A DNA stretch of 17,993 nt from contig NZ_CAAFUZ010000019.1 of NCBI RefSeq assembly GCF_900766305.1, forward strand, positions 1 through 17,993, read 5' to 3'. Every line of letters begins with the position of its first letter. Position 1 is the stretch's first letter. The stretch is from an uncultured Gemella sp. Lineage in GTDB: Bacteria > Bacillota > Bacilli > Staphylococcales > Gemellaceae. Below the pieces are notes generated by a model. The model did no database searches. It was not told the origin of the DNA and worked only from the letters and a program-made list of their open reading frames with translations. The translations under genes and the position numbers were made by a program. This document shows positions 8,592 to 15,894 of this stretch, piece by piece.

Positions 8592-9584
8592 TTATTTTTC
8601 AAACTCAGATTTATTAGGATATTTCTGATTAAACTCTTTCAGCATTACATCTCTAACATATTCAAAATCATTTACTTCACTATCATTTAAACAAATCATC
8701 TTATGTGTAGAATTTCTAATATCTTGAATAATTTCTTTATAATCCTTCATACTATAAGAATTACCCGCATTTATACTTCTAGGATAAAATTCACCCTTAG
8801 TCAACTGCCAATATCTAATCAACCAATGATTTATTCCCTTACTACTCCTAAATTTATAACTATAATTTTTTTCAAATAAATCTCTTTCCAATTCATAAAC
8901 ATCTCTAAACACAGATTTCTTATACGATACAGGTATGTGATCATCATAATACCCTAGTATGTTTTTCCAAGGTAGTAAAAAAATATTTTTTATCATATGT
9001 TTCCCATATTTAAATTTATAAATTTTAGAGAGTGAATTTTTTAAAACATGTCTAGAATTATAATACTTGTTTACTATTTCTAAATTATTCAATATTACAT
9101 GCTCTATACCTGTTCCTTGTGCTTTAATAGGCTCAAATACACCGATATCACATGGTAATCCATTTTTGAAGAAGTCCTCTTCTTTTACATCTCCATTTAA
9201 AAACATATCATCATTAAACAAAACAAACTGCTCTGACAATTCTTTTATATTATGAATATTTAACTCTATAACATTAGAATTATACGTCGGTAAGTATTTC
9301 TCATCTATATAATCACTGTGCTTAATCACTACCAATTTTTCATTCTCTAAATTTAACCACTCAGGAAGATGCCCTTCAGTTATAAAATAAACTTTGTTTA
9401 CCCACGGGGCATGTTTTTCTACAGCTCTAAACCAATATCTCATGAATCCCCAATCACGGTACCTTAGATTGTCATTTAAGTCTACATTGATACTCATTTC
9501 TTCTTCATAGTATTGTTTCTCTTTTCTCCAGTTTTCATCATTACTATCTACCCACGTAACAACAAAATCTATTTTTTTACACAT
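8592..9584 (-). CDS. Stealth-family sugar-phosphate (hexose-1-phosphate) transferase
   Basis: A 330-residue Stealth protein. Members transfer a sugar 1-phosphate from a nucleotide sugar, creating phosphodiester links; known examples include capsule polymerases of Neisseria and the GalNAc-1-phosphate transferase of streptococcal receptor polysaccharide. All four conserved regions are visible: CR1 DFVVTWVDSND (6-16); CR2 from RDWGFMRYWFRAV (43-55) through KVYFITEGHLPEWL (64-77) to FVLFNDDMFL (120-129); CR3 with DDHIPVSYKK (214-223) and INHWLIRYWQ (251-260); CR4 HKMICLND (294-301). Length matches the streptococcal type. AGGAG lies 8 bases before ATG. It starts the sugar-specific half of the operon after a 122-bp gap, the longest gap in the operon. 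It implies a phosphodiester in the repeat unit. Confidence 0.92.
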   Translation of the reverse strand: MCKKIDFVVTWVDSNDENWRKEKQYYEEEMSINVDLNDNLRYRDWGFMRYWFRAVEKHAPWVNKVYFITEGHLPEWLNLENEKLVVIKHSDYIDEKYLPTYNSNVIELNIHNIKELSEQFVLFNDDMFLNGDVKEEDFFKNGLPCDIGVFEPIKAQGTGIEHVILNNLEIVNKYYNSRHVLKNSLSKIYKFKYGKHMIKNIFLLPWKNILGYYDDHIPVSYKKSVFRDVYELERDLFEKNYSYKFRSSKGINHWLIRYWQLTKGEFYPRSINAGNSYSMKDYKEIIQDIRNSTHKMICLNDSEVNDFEYVRDVMLKEFNQKYPNKSEFEK

Positions 9585-9646
9585 TTCGTAGACTCCTCTC
9601 TTCCTTTTTTCTTTTTTTTATGGTATCATATCCTTATTACTCATTT

Positions 9647-9687
9647 AAGTCTGTGTTTTAGTTTGGCGACGAAACACAGTCTTTTTT
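9647..9687 (+). terminator. Hairpin with T-run facing the plus strand, in the operon gap
   Basis: AAGTCTGTGTTT (9647-9658) pairs with AAACACAGTCTT (9672-9683) with one mismatch around a 13-base loop. A T-run (TTTT, then ATTT) follows only on the plus strand; on the minus strand, the direction of the operon, the stem is followed by TAAATGAG. By sequence it is therefore a plus-strand intrinsic terminator although no plus-strand gene precedes it. In the operon mRNA it would still form a stable stem between the priming transferase and the Stealth gene. Confidence 0.45.
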
Positions 9688-9706
9688 ATTTATCTACTTA
9701 TCTATT

Positions 9707-10369
9707 TTAGTATGCAGCGTCCCTTGTTATTATTCTCTTTAATTCTAAGAAGAATATTTTCATATCTAGCTTAAATGAACAATTATCCACATAATACAAC
9801 TCTACGTCACATCGTTCTGGATAACCTACTTCACTTCTTCCACTAACTTGCCACCAACCTGTTGCTCCAGGTTTAACAGATAAAAATTTTGGAGCTCTTT
9901 CTCCATACTGAAGTAACTCTTCTGCTATAACAGGTCTAGGACCTATAAAACTCATATCCCCTTTTAATATATTAATAAATTGTGGAATTTCATCAATACT
10001 ATGCCTTCTTATGAACCTACCTAATCTAGTCATCCTTGGATCTTCTTCCGGAAGCAGTTTATAACTATTTTCTATATATTTTTTATAAAGTTTCGGATCT
10101 TTTTTTAAAATTTCTTGAGCATTCTCTACCATAGATCTATATTTATAAATTTTAAATCTTTTACCATTTAAGCCTATTCTTTCTTGAGAGAAAAATATTT
10201 TCCCTTTATTCTTACCGAAACTATAAAAGATAGCTAGGATGATAGTAACTATTATCAATACTATCATCCCTACTAATGCTATAGATATATCAAATACTCT
10301 CTTGAAAAATAAATAACCGGCTTTATTTCTTACTCCCTCGAACTGATTATTAACTAAGTTCTCTTCCAT
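9707..10369 (-). CDS. Undecaprenyl-phosphate sugar-1-phosphate transferase (short priming transferase)
   Basis: A 220-residue initiating transferase (bacterial sugar transferase family) that moves a sugar 1-phosphate from a UDP-sugar to undecaprenyl phosphate, the first step of repeat-unit synthesis. It is the short form, with a single hydrophobic segment (about 28-50) and the catalytic domain, lacking the four extra membrane helices of WbaP/CpsE. Visible motifs: KYRSM (76-80), RRHSIDEIPQFINILKGD (121-138) with the catalytic DE pair, SFIGPRP (140-146), and KPGATGWWQVSGRS (166-179). The donor is probably UDP-Glc or UDP-Gal by analogy, not provable here. AAGGAGG lies 13 bases before ATG. It marks the end of the conserved regulatory block. 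Confidence 0.93.
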   Translation of the reverse strand: MEENLVNNQFEGVRNKAGYLFFKRVFDISIALVGMIVLIIVTIILAIFYSFGKNKGKIFFSQERIGLNGKRFKIYKYRSMVENAQEILKKDPKLYKKYIENSYKLLPEEDPRMTRLGRFIRRHSIDEIPQFINILKGDMSFIGPRPVIAEELLQYGERAPKFLSVKPGATGWWQVSGRSEVGYPERCDVELYYVDNCSFKLDMKIFFLELKRIITRDAAY

Positions 10370-10374
10370 TTTAT

Positions 10375-10413
10375 TTATTTTCCCTCCTTATTATTTCTTC
10401 TAATATAATACAT
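10375..10413 (-). CDS. Candidate 12-codon leader ORF before the priming transferase
   Basis: In the 69-bp gap after cpsD an ATG at 10411-10413 is preceded by GAGGAG at 6 bases, a good ribosome site in very AT-rich DNA. It encodes MYYIRRNNKEGK and stops at 10375-10377, five bases before the ATG of the priming transferase and in a different frame. This could couple translation of the transferase to upstream reading, or be chance. Nothing in the peptide suggests a function. Confidence 0.2.
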   Translation of the reverse strand: MYYIRRNNKEGK

Positions 10414-10438
10414 CTTGCTCTCCTCTTATCTTTTCAAA

Positions 10439-11143
10439 TTATTTTTTATCTTTATTCCCCTTTATTCCATAGCTACCGTAGTGACCGTAGTAACCACCGT
10501 ACCCTAGTTCATTTGAGTTAACTTTATTTAAGATTACACCTAGGAATTCTGCTCCACCCTTTTCTAGTTGTTCCTTGGCTTTTTCTATGCTTTTCTTCTT
10601 AACACGATTTGCTTCTACTAGTAGCACTACTCCGTCAGTTTTAGGTGCTACGATAGCTGCGTCGATTACTTGCCCAACTGGTGGTGTATCGATAATTACA
10701 TAATCGTAATATTCTCTAAACACCTCGATCATAATATTAAAGTTTTTATTTTGTAATAATCCTGTTGGGTTAGGCGGTACTTGACCAGCTGGAATAACAT
10801 TAAGGTGCTCTACGTCAGTCTCATAAATAACATCTTCAATAGGTGATACTCCTGATAGATAGTTTGATAACCCACTAATCTTATGTTTAAACTTGAAACG
10901 ACCTGCCATTACAGATTTACGTGTATCAGCGTCTACTAGAATAGTTTTAAGACCTAATTTTGCTAATGAAATAGCTAGGTTAGTCGATACTGTACTTTTC
11001 CCTTCATTTTCTGAAGTCGATGTAATTGCGATTACTTTTTTATCTTTTCCTAAAAATTGGATATTAGTACGTAAGGCATTATAATACTCTTCATTTTTAG
11101 GATCTACTATTTTTTGGTTTGTTAGTAAATTAATTTGTGCCAT
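10439..11143 (-). CDS. cpsD: CpsD/Wze autophosphorylating tyrosine kinase
   Basis: A 234-residue bacterial tyrosine kinase that, with CpsC, controls polysaccharide polymerisation and export. Visible motifs: Walker A in SENEGKST (44-51), Walker A' in ILVDADTRKS (68-77), Walker B in VIIDTPP (149-155), and a C-terminal tyrosine cluster YGGYYGHYGSYG (215-226) with five tyrosines, the autophosphorylation sites. As in other Gram-positive versions the kinase lacks membrane helices and depends on CpsC for activation. An AAGGTG ribosome site lies before ATG, 11 bp after cpsC. The 60 bases from 10621 contain 30 G or C, far above the sugar-specific genes. Confidence 0.95.
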   Translation of the reverse strand: MAQINLLTNQKIVDPKNEEYYNALRTNIQFLGKDKKVIAITSTSENEGKSTVSTNLAISLAKLGLKTILVDADTRKSVMAGRFKFKHKISGLSNYLSGVSPIEDVIYETDVEHLNVIPAGQVPPNPTGLLQNKNFNIMIEVFREYYDYVIIDTPPVGQVIDAAIVAPKTDGVVLLVEANRVKKKSIEKAKEQLEKGGAEFLGVILNKVNSNELGYGGYYGHYGSYGIKGNKDKK

Positions 11144-11154
11144 GTATTTTCACC

Positions 11155-11856
11155 TTATCTCTTTCCTGTTTTTGTATCTGGAACTACACCTAAAAGTACA
11201 AGCCCCATTGTTTCTTCAATATCTTCCGCTCTCTTAACTCTATCATCAAGTAACTCAAATAGTACTACTCCCGCTACAGCTAAGATGAATCCTAACGCTG
11301 TTGCTAAGATTCCATTTTTAAGAATGTTTGGAGAACTTGGTGAAGTAGCTGCTTTTGCCTCTTCTAATGTTGTTACATCATCAATCTTTGTTACTTCTTT
11401 AATTTGGTCTGCTGAGATTTCTTTTACAGTATTTGCTAAATCACTCGCAACTTGTGGATCTTTATCTTGAACAGTGATTGAGATAATACGTGTATCTTTC
11501 GGTGCTTCTACACTAACTTTTTTTGCTAGTTCTTTCGCTGTAAGCCCTGTTCCACTTTTCTCTGCCGCGTCTTCCATAACTTTGTTAGAAAGAATGATCT
11601 CTTTATAGTCTTTTACTAATAATGATCCTAATTGAACATCTTGCGTAGTAATTGCTTTCTTCTCATCTTTTGTTTGGTTAACCACATATACCTTCGTAGT
11701 AGATGAATATTGCGGTGTTATTACAAAAATACTAACCGCAAGTGAGGCTACAGTGAATAGTAGTGTTACTAATACTATTAATACCTTCTTCTCCCAAATT
11801 CTTCTTAACAGTAGCATAATATCTAACTGTATTAAATCTTTTTCTTGATTATCCAT
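11155..11856 (-). CDS. cpsC: CpsC/Wzd chain-length regulator and kinase activator
   Basis: A 233-residue polysaccharide co-polymerase of the Wzz family. Two membrane helices (about 26-46 and 182-202) bracket an extracytoplasmic domain. The second helix is preceded by TSPSSPNILKN (171-181), the proline-rich Wzz signature. The cytoplasmic C-terminus, ending near residue 233, contacts and activates CpsD; in streptococci this tail is required for kinase activity. The extracytoplasmic part (47-181) has KVSVEAPKDTRIISITVQDKD (113-133), typical of the family. It follows cpsB by 19 bp, with GAGAGG before ATG. Length is normal. Confidence 0.94.
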   Translation of the reverse strand: MDNQEKDLIQLDIMLLLRRIWEKKVLIVLVTLLFTVASLAVSIFVITPQYSSTTKVYVVNQTKDEKKAITTQDVQLGSLLVKDYKEIILSNKVMEDAAEKSGTGLTAKELAKKVSVEAPKDTRIISITVQDKDPQVASDLANTVKEISADQIKEVTKIDDVTTLEEAKAATSPSSPNILKNGILATALGFILAVAGVVLFELLDDRVKRAEDIEETMGLVLLGVVPDTKTGKR

Positions 11857-11875
11857 TATAATATTTTTCCTCTCT

Positions 11876-12619
11876 TTATATTATTTTATTCATTAATAGT
11901 TTTTCTTGATTTTTTTCGAATAGTTCGTAGGCGATTGTCGGCCCGTATTTCTTCTCGATAATATCGTATGCTTCTTTCATATACGTTCTACGAGAATCCA
12001 TATTGTGCATATCACTTGCGATGAAGTGAACTAACTCTTCATCTAAGTATTTTTTAGCACGTTTTTTGTAGTGTTTGTGTTTATCACCGATAAGTTTCGG
12101 TTTTAGAACACTAGCTGCATTAACCTGGATGTAAGCACCCATGTTAATTAACTCTTGAACACCTTTTTCATCTACATCGTTATATCTTTCAACATGTGCT
12201 ACTACTGGAGTTAGTCCAAGTAGTATAACTTTATTCAGCGCTCTGTGGATTTCTTTATAACGCATTTCATAAGGAAACTCTACAAGTACGTAATCAGTCT
12301 CCGCTAATCTCGGGTATACTCCACTTTCGATTTTTTCAATTTCTCCTTCTTTGTAGTAGATTTCGCTACCTAAGTATACTCTTAGGTCTTCAGCTACTGC
12401 AGCAGCGATTTCTTCTACTCGTTTGAAGTTTTCTTTAATTATTTCTATGTCTGTTTCGAACATTCCGCGTCTTCTGTGAGGTGTTGCAATGATCGTTCTA
12501 ACACCTTGTCTATAGCTCTCTTCTAGTAAATCACGAGTGTCTTTTTCAGTTTTTGCACCGTCATCTACCCCAAAGACTACATGGGAATGTATGTCTATCA
12601 TTCTAATTCCGTCTCTCAT
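11876..12619 (-). CDS. cpsB: CpsB/Wzh PHP-type protein tyrosine phosphatase
   Basis: A 247-residue metal-dependent tyrosine phosphatase of the PHP superfamily that dephosphorylates CpsD. Metal ligands appear in the expected order: MIDIHSHVVFGVDDG (7-21, with H11 and H13), TPHRRRG (46-52), GSEIYY (84-89), VVAHVERY (139-146) and ASDMHN (201-206). Many relatives begin at the MIDIHSH methionine, residue 7 here. The longer start is preferred because GGAAGG lies 7 bases before it, and because the cpsA stop TAG abuts it directly as TAGATG, whereas codon 7 has no clear ribosome site. The abutting stop and start suggest translational coupling. Confidence 0.95.
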   Translation of the reverse strand: MRDGIRMIDIHSHVVFGVDDGAKTEKDTRDLLEESYRQGVRTIIATPHRRRGMFETDIEIIKENFKRVEEIAAAVAEDLRVYLGSEIYYKEGEIEKIESGVYPRLAETDYVLVEFPYEMRYKEIHRALNKVILLGLTPVVAHVERYNDVDEKGVQELINMGAYIQVNAASVLKPKLIGDKHKHYKKRAKKYLDEELVHFIASDMHNMDSRRTYMKEAYDIIEKKYGPTIAYELFEKNQEKLLMNKII

Positions 12620-14089
12620 CTACTTACCTTCCAATACTTCTTTAATATTTTCTGTAACTTCTCTTAAACTTTGTTCATTTATTTGTGTCATATATAATGT
12701 AGCTCCAGGCATTGCATACGATGGTAATCCCATACTTCCTGTTCCTGTTAGTGCTTGTGATGTCACGTTATAATCCTTACCTGCGCTAAGCTGTTCATTC
12801 GCAAGTCCCATAGCTGTTTCTATCGGCATGTTTGTCTGAATTGATTCACTTAATTCTTTAATAACACTTTGATAATTTGATAAACCTTCTTTAGAAGTTA
12901 ATTTCTTAATTATCGCTGCGATAACTTTTTCTTGGTTTTTACCACGGTCATTATCTCCACCTGTTAAACTATATCTTTCTCGTACAAATGAAAGAGCAGT
13001 ATCCGAGTCCATGTGTAATAGTCCCGGTTGGAAATTTTTCCCTCCAATATGAGATATAAACGCCTGATCATTATACACATCTACCCCTCCAACTGTATCG
13101 ATTAGTTTTAGGAATGATGTGAAGTTAAGTCTAGCGTAGTAATCTATTTTAATACCGTATAGATTTTCTAACGTATGAATTGAAGAATCTACTCCATACA
13201 GACCTGCGTGTGTAAGTTTGTCATATTGGTTATTTCCACCATCGGCGATTTTCACATAAGAGTCACGTGGTGTTGTCGTTAATAATATTTTTCCAGTTTT
13301 TTTGTTAACTGTCATAATAATATTAACATCAGAACGGCTGACACTAGATACCGGTCCATATGTATCGATACCACTTATGTACACGTTGAATGTGTCACCT
13401 GCGTTTTGTTTTGCTTTTGAACTTACAGATTTTGTTATTTTATATTCATAGATTTTTTTCGTTTTATCTCTGAAATCTGGGTGTTGACTAGTAATAAGAT
13501 CTTCGAATGAGCTGTTAAGAATCATCGCTTTACTAGTTCCCGCGGCTAATTCCTCATAAGCTGAGATGTAGTTTTTAGATTCTGTAAGATCTAGACTTTG
13601 TTTTTCTTTATCGCGAATTTCTTTCATCAACTTATTAATGTTTTCACCATCTGCAGATACTGGAGCCGCTACTGCTTCCCCTTTTAAGTCTGCAAGTTTT
13701 TCAGCTGCATCGTTTTTCATCACAACAACGCTCATAGTATACTCACTAACTGCCGCGTTACTATTTAAGTTATCGAATAAACCGATTGCTGTTCTAAACT
13801 GCATGTAAGAAAATACTAAGGCAATATTCATAACGATCAACATTATCGCATTGAATATTTTCGCTTTTTTCTTAATTACGAGGAATATCGCAAGTATTAT
13901 CGCTAAGATTATTACTCCGATTATTCCGTAGTTAATCCCTCTAAAATTTAGAAAGTCGTACTTCAACATCGTCCAGCTAACTAGACCTCCGAGTACAATA
14001 AGTAAAACTGTCAGTATTCCATTGACAATTTCAAACGCTCCTATACCGGATTCTGATCTAGAGTTACGGCTATTTGAATTTCTGCTCAT
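12620..14089 (-). CDS. cpsA: CpsA/Wzg LytR-CpsA-Psr family protein
   Basis: A 489-residue LCP protein, the family that attaches undecaprenyl-linked polymers to cell-wall peptidoglycan. After a serine/arginine-rich cytoplasmic start, three membrane helices (about 22-42, 53-72, 78-97) match streptococcal CpsA. An accessory domain (about 115-225) precedes the catalytic LCP domain from FNVYISGIDTYG (234-245). Conserved residues include SRSDVNIIMTVN (251-262), TTTPRDSYV (271-279), KLTHAGLYG (291-299) and FVRERY (368-373) followed by DNDRGKNQEKVI (379-390), with the lipid-phosphate-binding arginines. It overlaps the lipid kinase gene by 20 bp, with an AGAGGATGG ribosome site inside that gene, and abuts cpsB. 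Confidence 0.95.
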   Translation of the reverse strand: MSRNSNSRNSRSESGIGAFEIVNGILTVLLIVLGGLVSWTMLKYDFLNFRGINYGIIGVIILAIILAIFLVIKKKAKIFNAIMLIVMNIALVFSYMQFRTAIGLFDNLNSNAAVSEYTMSVVVMKNDAAEKLADLKGEAVAAPVSADGENINKLMKEIRDKEKQSLDLTESKNYISAYEELAAGTSKAMILNSSFEDLITSQHPDFRDKTKKIYEYKITKSVSSKAKQNAGDTFNVYISGIDTYGPVSSVSRSDVNIIMTVNKKTGKILLTTTPRDSYVKIADGGNNQYDKLTHAGLYGVDSSIHTLENLYGIKIDYYARLNFTSFLKLIDTVGGVDVYNDQAFISHIGGKNFQPGLLHMDSDTALSFVRERYSLTGGDNDRGKNQEKVIAAIIKKLTSKEGLSNYQSVIKELSESIQTNMPIETAMGLANEQLSAGKDYNVTSQALTGTGSMGLPSYAMPGATLYMTQINEQSLREVTENIKEVLEGK

Positions 14090-14945
14090 TTTTTTCCATC
14101 CTCTTTAATTTATAAAATTTACTAATACAGCTAAGGTTCAATGTTTCTTCGCTGTTCACTAATTCTCCATCGATTTGGAAGTATTCTTGGTTTGTTTTTA
14201 TTGTTAGTTTATTTGTTTTTATGTGTTGTACCTTCTTTAGTTTGTTGTGTTGCTTTAAAAGTAGGCATAAATAATTGTAAATAAAGGTTGTTAAAGACAT
14301 ATTTTCCATAATCATGATATGAAGTTTACCATCTTGACCTGTGGCATTCGGGGCAAATTTTATCCCGCCACCTTCATAAGGTTGAATCATCGCATTAAGC
14401 AAATACAACTTATTAGTCTTGATTTCTCCATCATCCCATGAAATTTTTGCTTTATATTTTTTCAGCATTAAAATACCTATTACTCCCTGAAGAAGATAGA
14501 TATACTTGCCTATATATTTCTTTAACTTTGAGCCATTAGCTCTTTTTATGATGTCAGCATTAAAACCGATATCAAATCCCGAACAGAATTTTCTATCGTT
14601 AACAACACCTACGTCATATTCAATAAATCTTTTCGATTCTAACAATCGACTTATTTCTATGTCTTTTTTAAACTCTATAGATCTCGCAAGATCGTTACCC
14701 GAACCATATGCAAGATAGATAATTTCTTTACCATGATAATTATTTATCACTTCGTTAATAGTTCCGTCTCCTCCGATCACTATCAACTCGCCCCCGTGAA
14801 TCTCATTCATAAGATCTTTCGCATTGGTATTTTTAGAGGTTTTCAACACTCTGTAAGGTAACTTCTTTTCGGTTAAAACTCGCTCTATTTTTTTAAGTTC
14901 AATTAGACTTTTTTTACTCCTTGAATTAACAATTATTTCAATCAT
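14070..14945 (-). CDS. Diacylglycerol-kinase-family lipid kinase (DgkB/YegS-like)
   Basis: A 291-residue soluble lipid kinase with the DAGK catalytic domain. Visible motifs are VNSRSKK (6-12), the nucleotide-binding GGDGTINEV (58-66), GSGNDLARS (81-89) and the later GGG-IKFAPNATGQDGKL stretch, which is characteristic of the family including DgkB. These enzymes phosphorylate diacylglycerol or related lipids, returning lipid released during cell-envelope polymer synthesis to the phosphatidate pool. It is the promoter-proximal gene of the polysaccharide operon and overlaps cpsA by 20 bp, so it is co-transcribed and probably coupled. The ribosome site is weak (AGG 9 bases away). A kinase for undecaprenol is an alternative, but that family (UdpK/DgkA) is a small membrane protein and does not match. 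Confidence 0.88.
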   Translation of the reverse strand: MIEIIVNSRSKKSLIELKKIERVLTEKKLPYRVLKTSKNTNAKDLMNEIHGGELIVIGGDGTINEVINNYHGKEIIYLAYGSGNDLARSIEFKKDIEISRLLESKRFIEYDVGVVNDRKFCSGFDIGFNADIIKRANGSKLKKYIGKYIYLLQGVIGILMLKKYKAKISWDDGEIKTNKLYLLNAMIQPYEGGGIKFAPNATGQDGKLHIMIMENMSLTTFIYNYLCLLLKQHNKLKKVQHIKTNKLTIKTNQEYFQIDGELVNSEETLNLSCISKFYKLKRMEKNEQKFK

Positions 14946-14981
14946 ATTACGAACCTATATATAAAATACTTCATCCTAATA

Positions 14982-15010
14982 ATTATACTATAAAAACTAC
15001 TATTTATCAA
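14982..15010 (-). promoter_or_regulatory. Sigma-A promoter of the polysaccharide operon
   Basis: The minus strand carries TTGATA (15005-15010), 17 bp, then consensus TATAAT (14982-14987), and the start of the lipid kinase follows about 30 bases after the expected start of transcription. It is the only near-consensus promoter found upstream of the 14-gene operon, so it is the likely main promoter. Confidence 0.8.
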
Positions 15011-15210
15011 AGATTTATCTATTTTAAACTCATGAAAACAATAGATTTTCACGCTTTTTTTTAGTCTGATTCTTTTATTACAATTTGTCAGTAAAATTTA
15101 GATATTAAAAATTATTTTTTATATTTAGATAATATTAATATTAAATTTCGTTTTCTACGCAAAAGGGATTTTTGGAATCGCTTATTTAACAATCGATAGA
15201 ACAATTACAA

Positions 15211-15288
15211 AAATAAAAAAACTATTTTATCAATGTCGGCATGAAGATAATTTTAATCTTCGATAATGCTCAATCGATAAAATAGTTT
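15211..15288 (-). terminator. Intrinsic terminator after the DUF4064 pair
   Basis: AAACTATTTTATC (15219-15231) pairs perfectly with GATAAAATAGTTT (15276-15288). The 44-base loop holds a smaller stem, GAAGAT with ATCTTC (15243-15261). On the minus strand the outer stem runs into TTTTTTTATTTTT. It separates the DUF4064 genes from the polysaccharide operon. Confidence 0.8.
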
Positions 15289-15328
15289 ATAAATTACTCA
15301 AATACTTTTACTAATTAGCCGTACTTTC

Positions 15329-15832
15329 TTACATATACTCTAATCTGTCAATTTCTGGTTTTTCAGAAGTTGTTTGTGTAAAGTCTGAGTTGTCAGTGTT
15401 TTTAGGTGGTCTTTTTGCGAATAGCATAATTGCAACTATGAAGTATAATAAGTATACAGGAAGTAATATCCCAACTGTCATTACTCCGATCACTATCGCT
15501 GAAAGTAGGAATAAAATTCCTGAAACAATTCTCGCTTTCATAGTAAATGACGCTATTAATGCTAATAATAAAGCAACAATCGCAACTACTGTATAAATTT
15601 TCACCAATAATACAAGTAACGATACGATGTCTAAACCAGAACTTTTTAATAACGATTCAACTCCTGGATCTTGTAATAAGTTATAAAGAATAGGTTCGAA
15701 TTCTTTTTGTTTAAAAGCAGTTGTTAACTGACTAGAAAATGCTCCAAGAGATAGTAATACTGTTACAAGTATCATAATAACATTCGCGATCCACGCTAAG
15801 ATTTTTTCAACTTTTCTGCTAAATGGTTTCAT
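15329..15832 (-). CDS. DUF4064 family membrane protein (paralogue 2)
   Basis: A 167-residue membrane protein with about four hydrophobic segments (11-30, 68-95, 101-120, 121-139) and a polar C-terminal tail (140-167) rich in Thr, Asp, Glu and Pro. The opening SRKVEKILAWIANVIMI (5-21) and the ending PVYLLYFIVAIMLFAKR (125-141) match DUF4064 proteins of Firmicutes, whose function is unknown. It shares the same framework with the adjacent 138-residue protein, including SFTMKARIVSGILFL against TFTMKYRIFSGVLFL, so the two arose by tandem duplication. AAGGAG lies 8 bases before ATG. It has its own promoter and a strong terminator, so it is probably not part of the polysaccharide operon. Confidence 0.8.
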   Translation of the reverse strand: MKPFSRKVEKILAWIANVIMILVTVLLSLGAFSSQLTTAFKQKEFEPILYNLLQDPGVESLLKSSGLDIVSLLVLLVKIYTVVAIVALLLALIASFTMKARIVSGILFLLSAIVIGVMTVGILLPVYLLYFIVAIMLFAKRPPKNTDNSDFTQTTSEKPEIDRLEYM

Positions 15833-15861
15833 AATATGCTCCTTTTTTTATATATTATCAT

Positions 15862-15891
15862 ATTATATCACAAAACGCTCCAAATTAGCAA
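15862..15891 (-). promoter_or_regulatory. Extended -10 promoter before DUF4064 paralogue 2
   Basis: The minus strand has TTGCTA (15886-15891), an 18-bp spacer and TGATATAAT, with the TATAAT at 15862-15867 and an extended -10 TG. The -35 box overlaps the region immediately beyond the stop of the upstream paralogue. The nine bases ATTATATCA (plus strand) occur identically in front of the other paralogue. Confidence 0.6.
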
Positions 15892-15894
15892 TGT

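Larger units (their letters stand above)
14946..15328. other. Intergenic region upstream of the polysaccharide operon
   Basis: A 383-bp gap without a convincing gene. It holds the operon promoter at 14982-15010 and the terminator of the upstream DUF4064 gene at 15211-15288. The middle, about 15020-15200, is very AT-rich with a T8 run near 15055 and A/T stretches such as ATAATATTAATATTA. No obvious operator dyad, riboswitch or RNA gene was recognised there. Confidence 0.6.

Noticed and set aside
9601..9620. T-rich run (T6, C, T8) as a terminator
   Set aside because: No stem precedes it in either direction, and on the minus strand it is an A-rich leader before the Stealth ribosome site.
10384..10440. 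Promoter between cpsD and the priming transferase (TTGAAA with TATTAT)
   Set aside because: The spacing is 21 bp, too long, and there is no clean extended -10; the gap is better read as an operon junction.
11135..11470. Plus-strand open frame of 111 codons
   Set aside because: It lies wholly opposite cpsC and the cpsC-cpsD junction, whose reading is certain, and has no family resemblance.
12601..12619. Alternative cpsB start at codon 7, as annotated in many relatives
   Set aside because: The upstream ATG has GGAAGG at 7 bases and abuts the cpsA stop; codon 7 has no good ribosome site.
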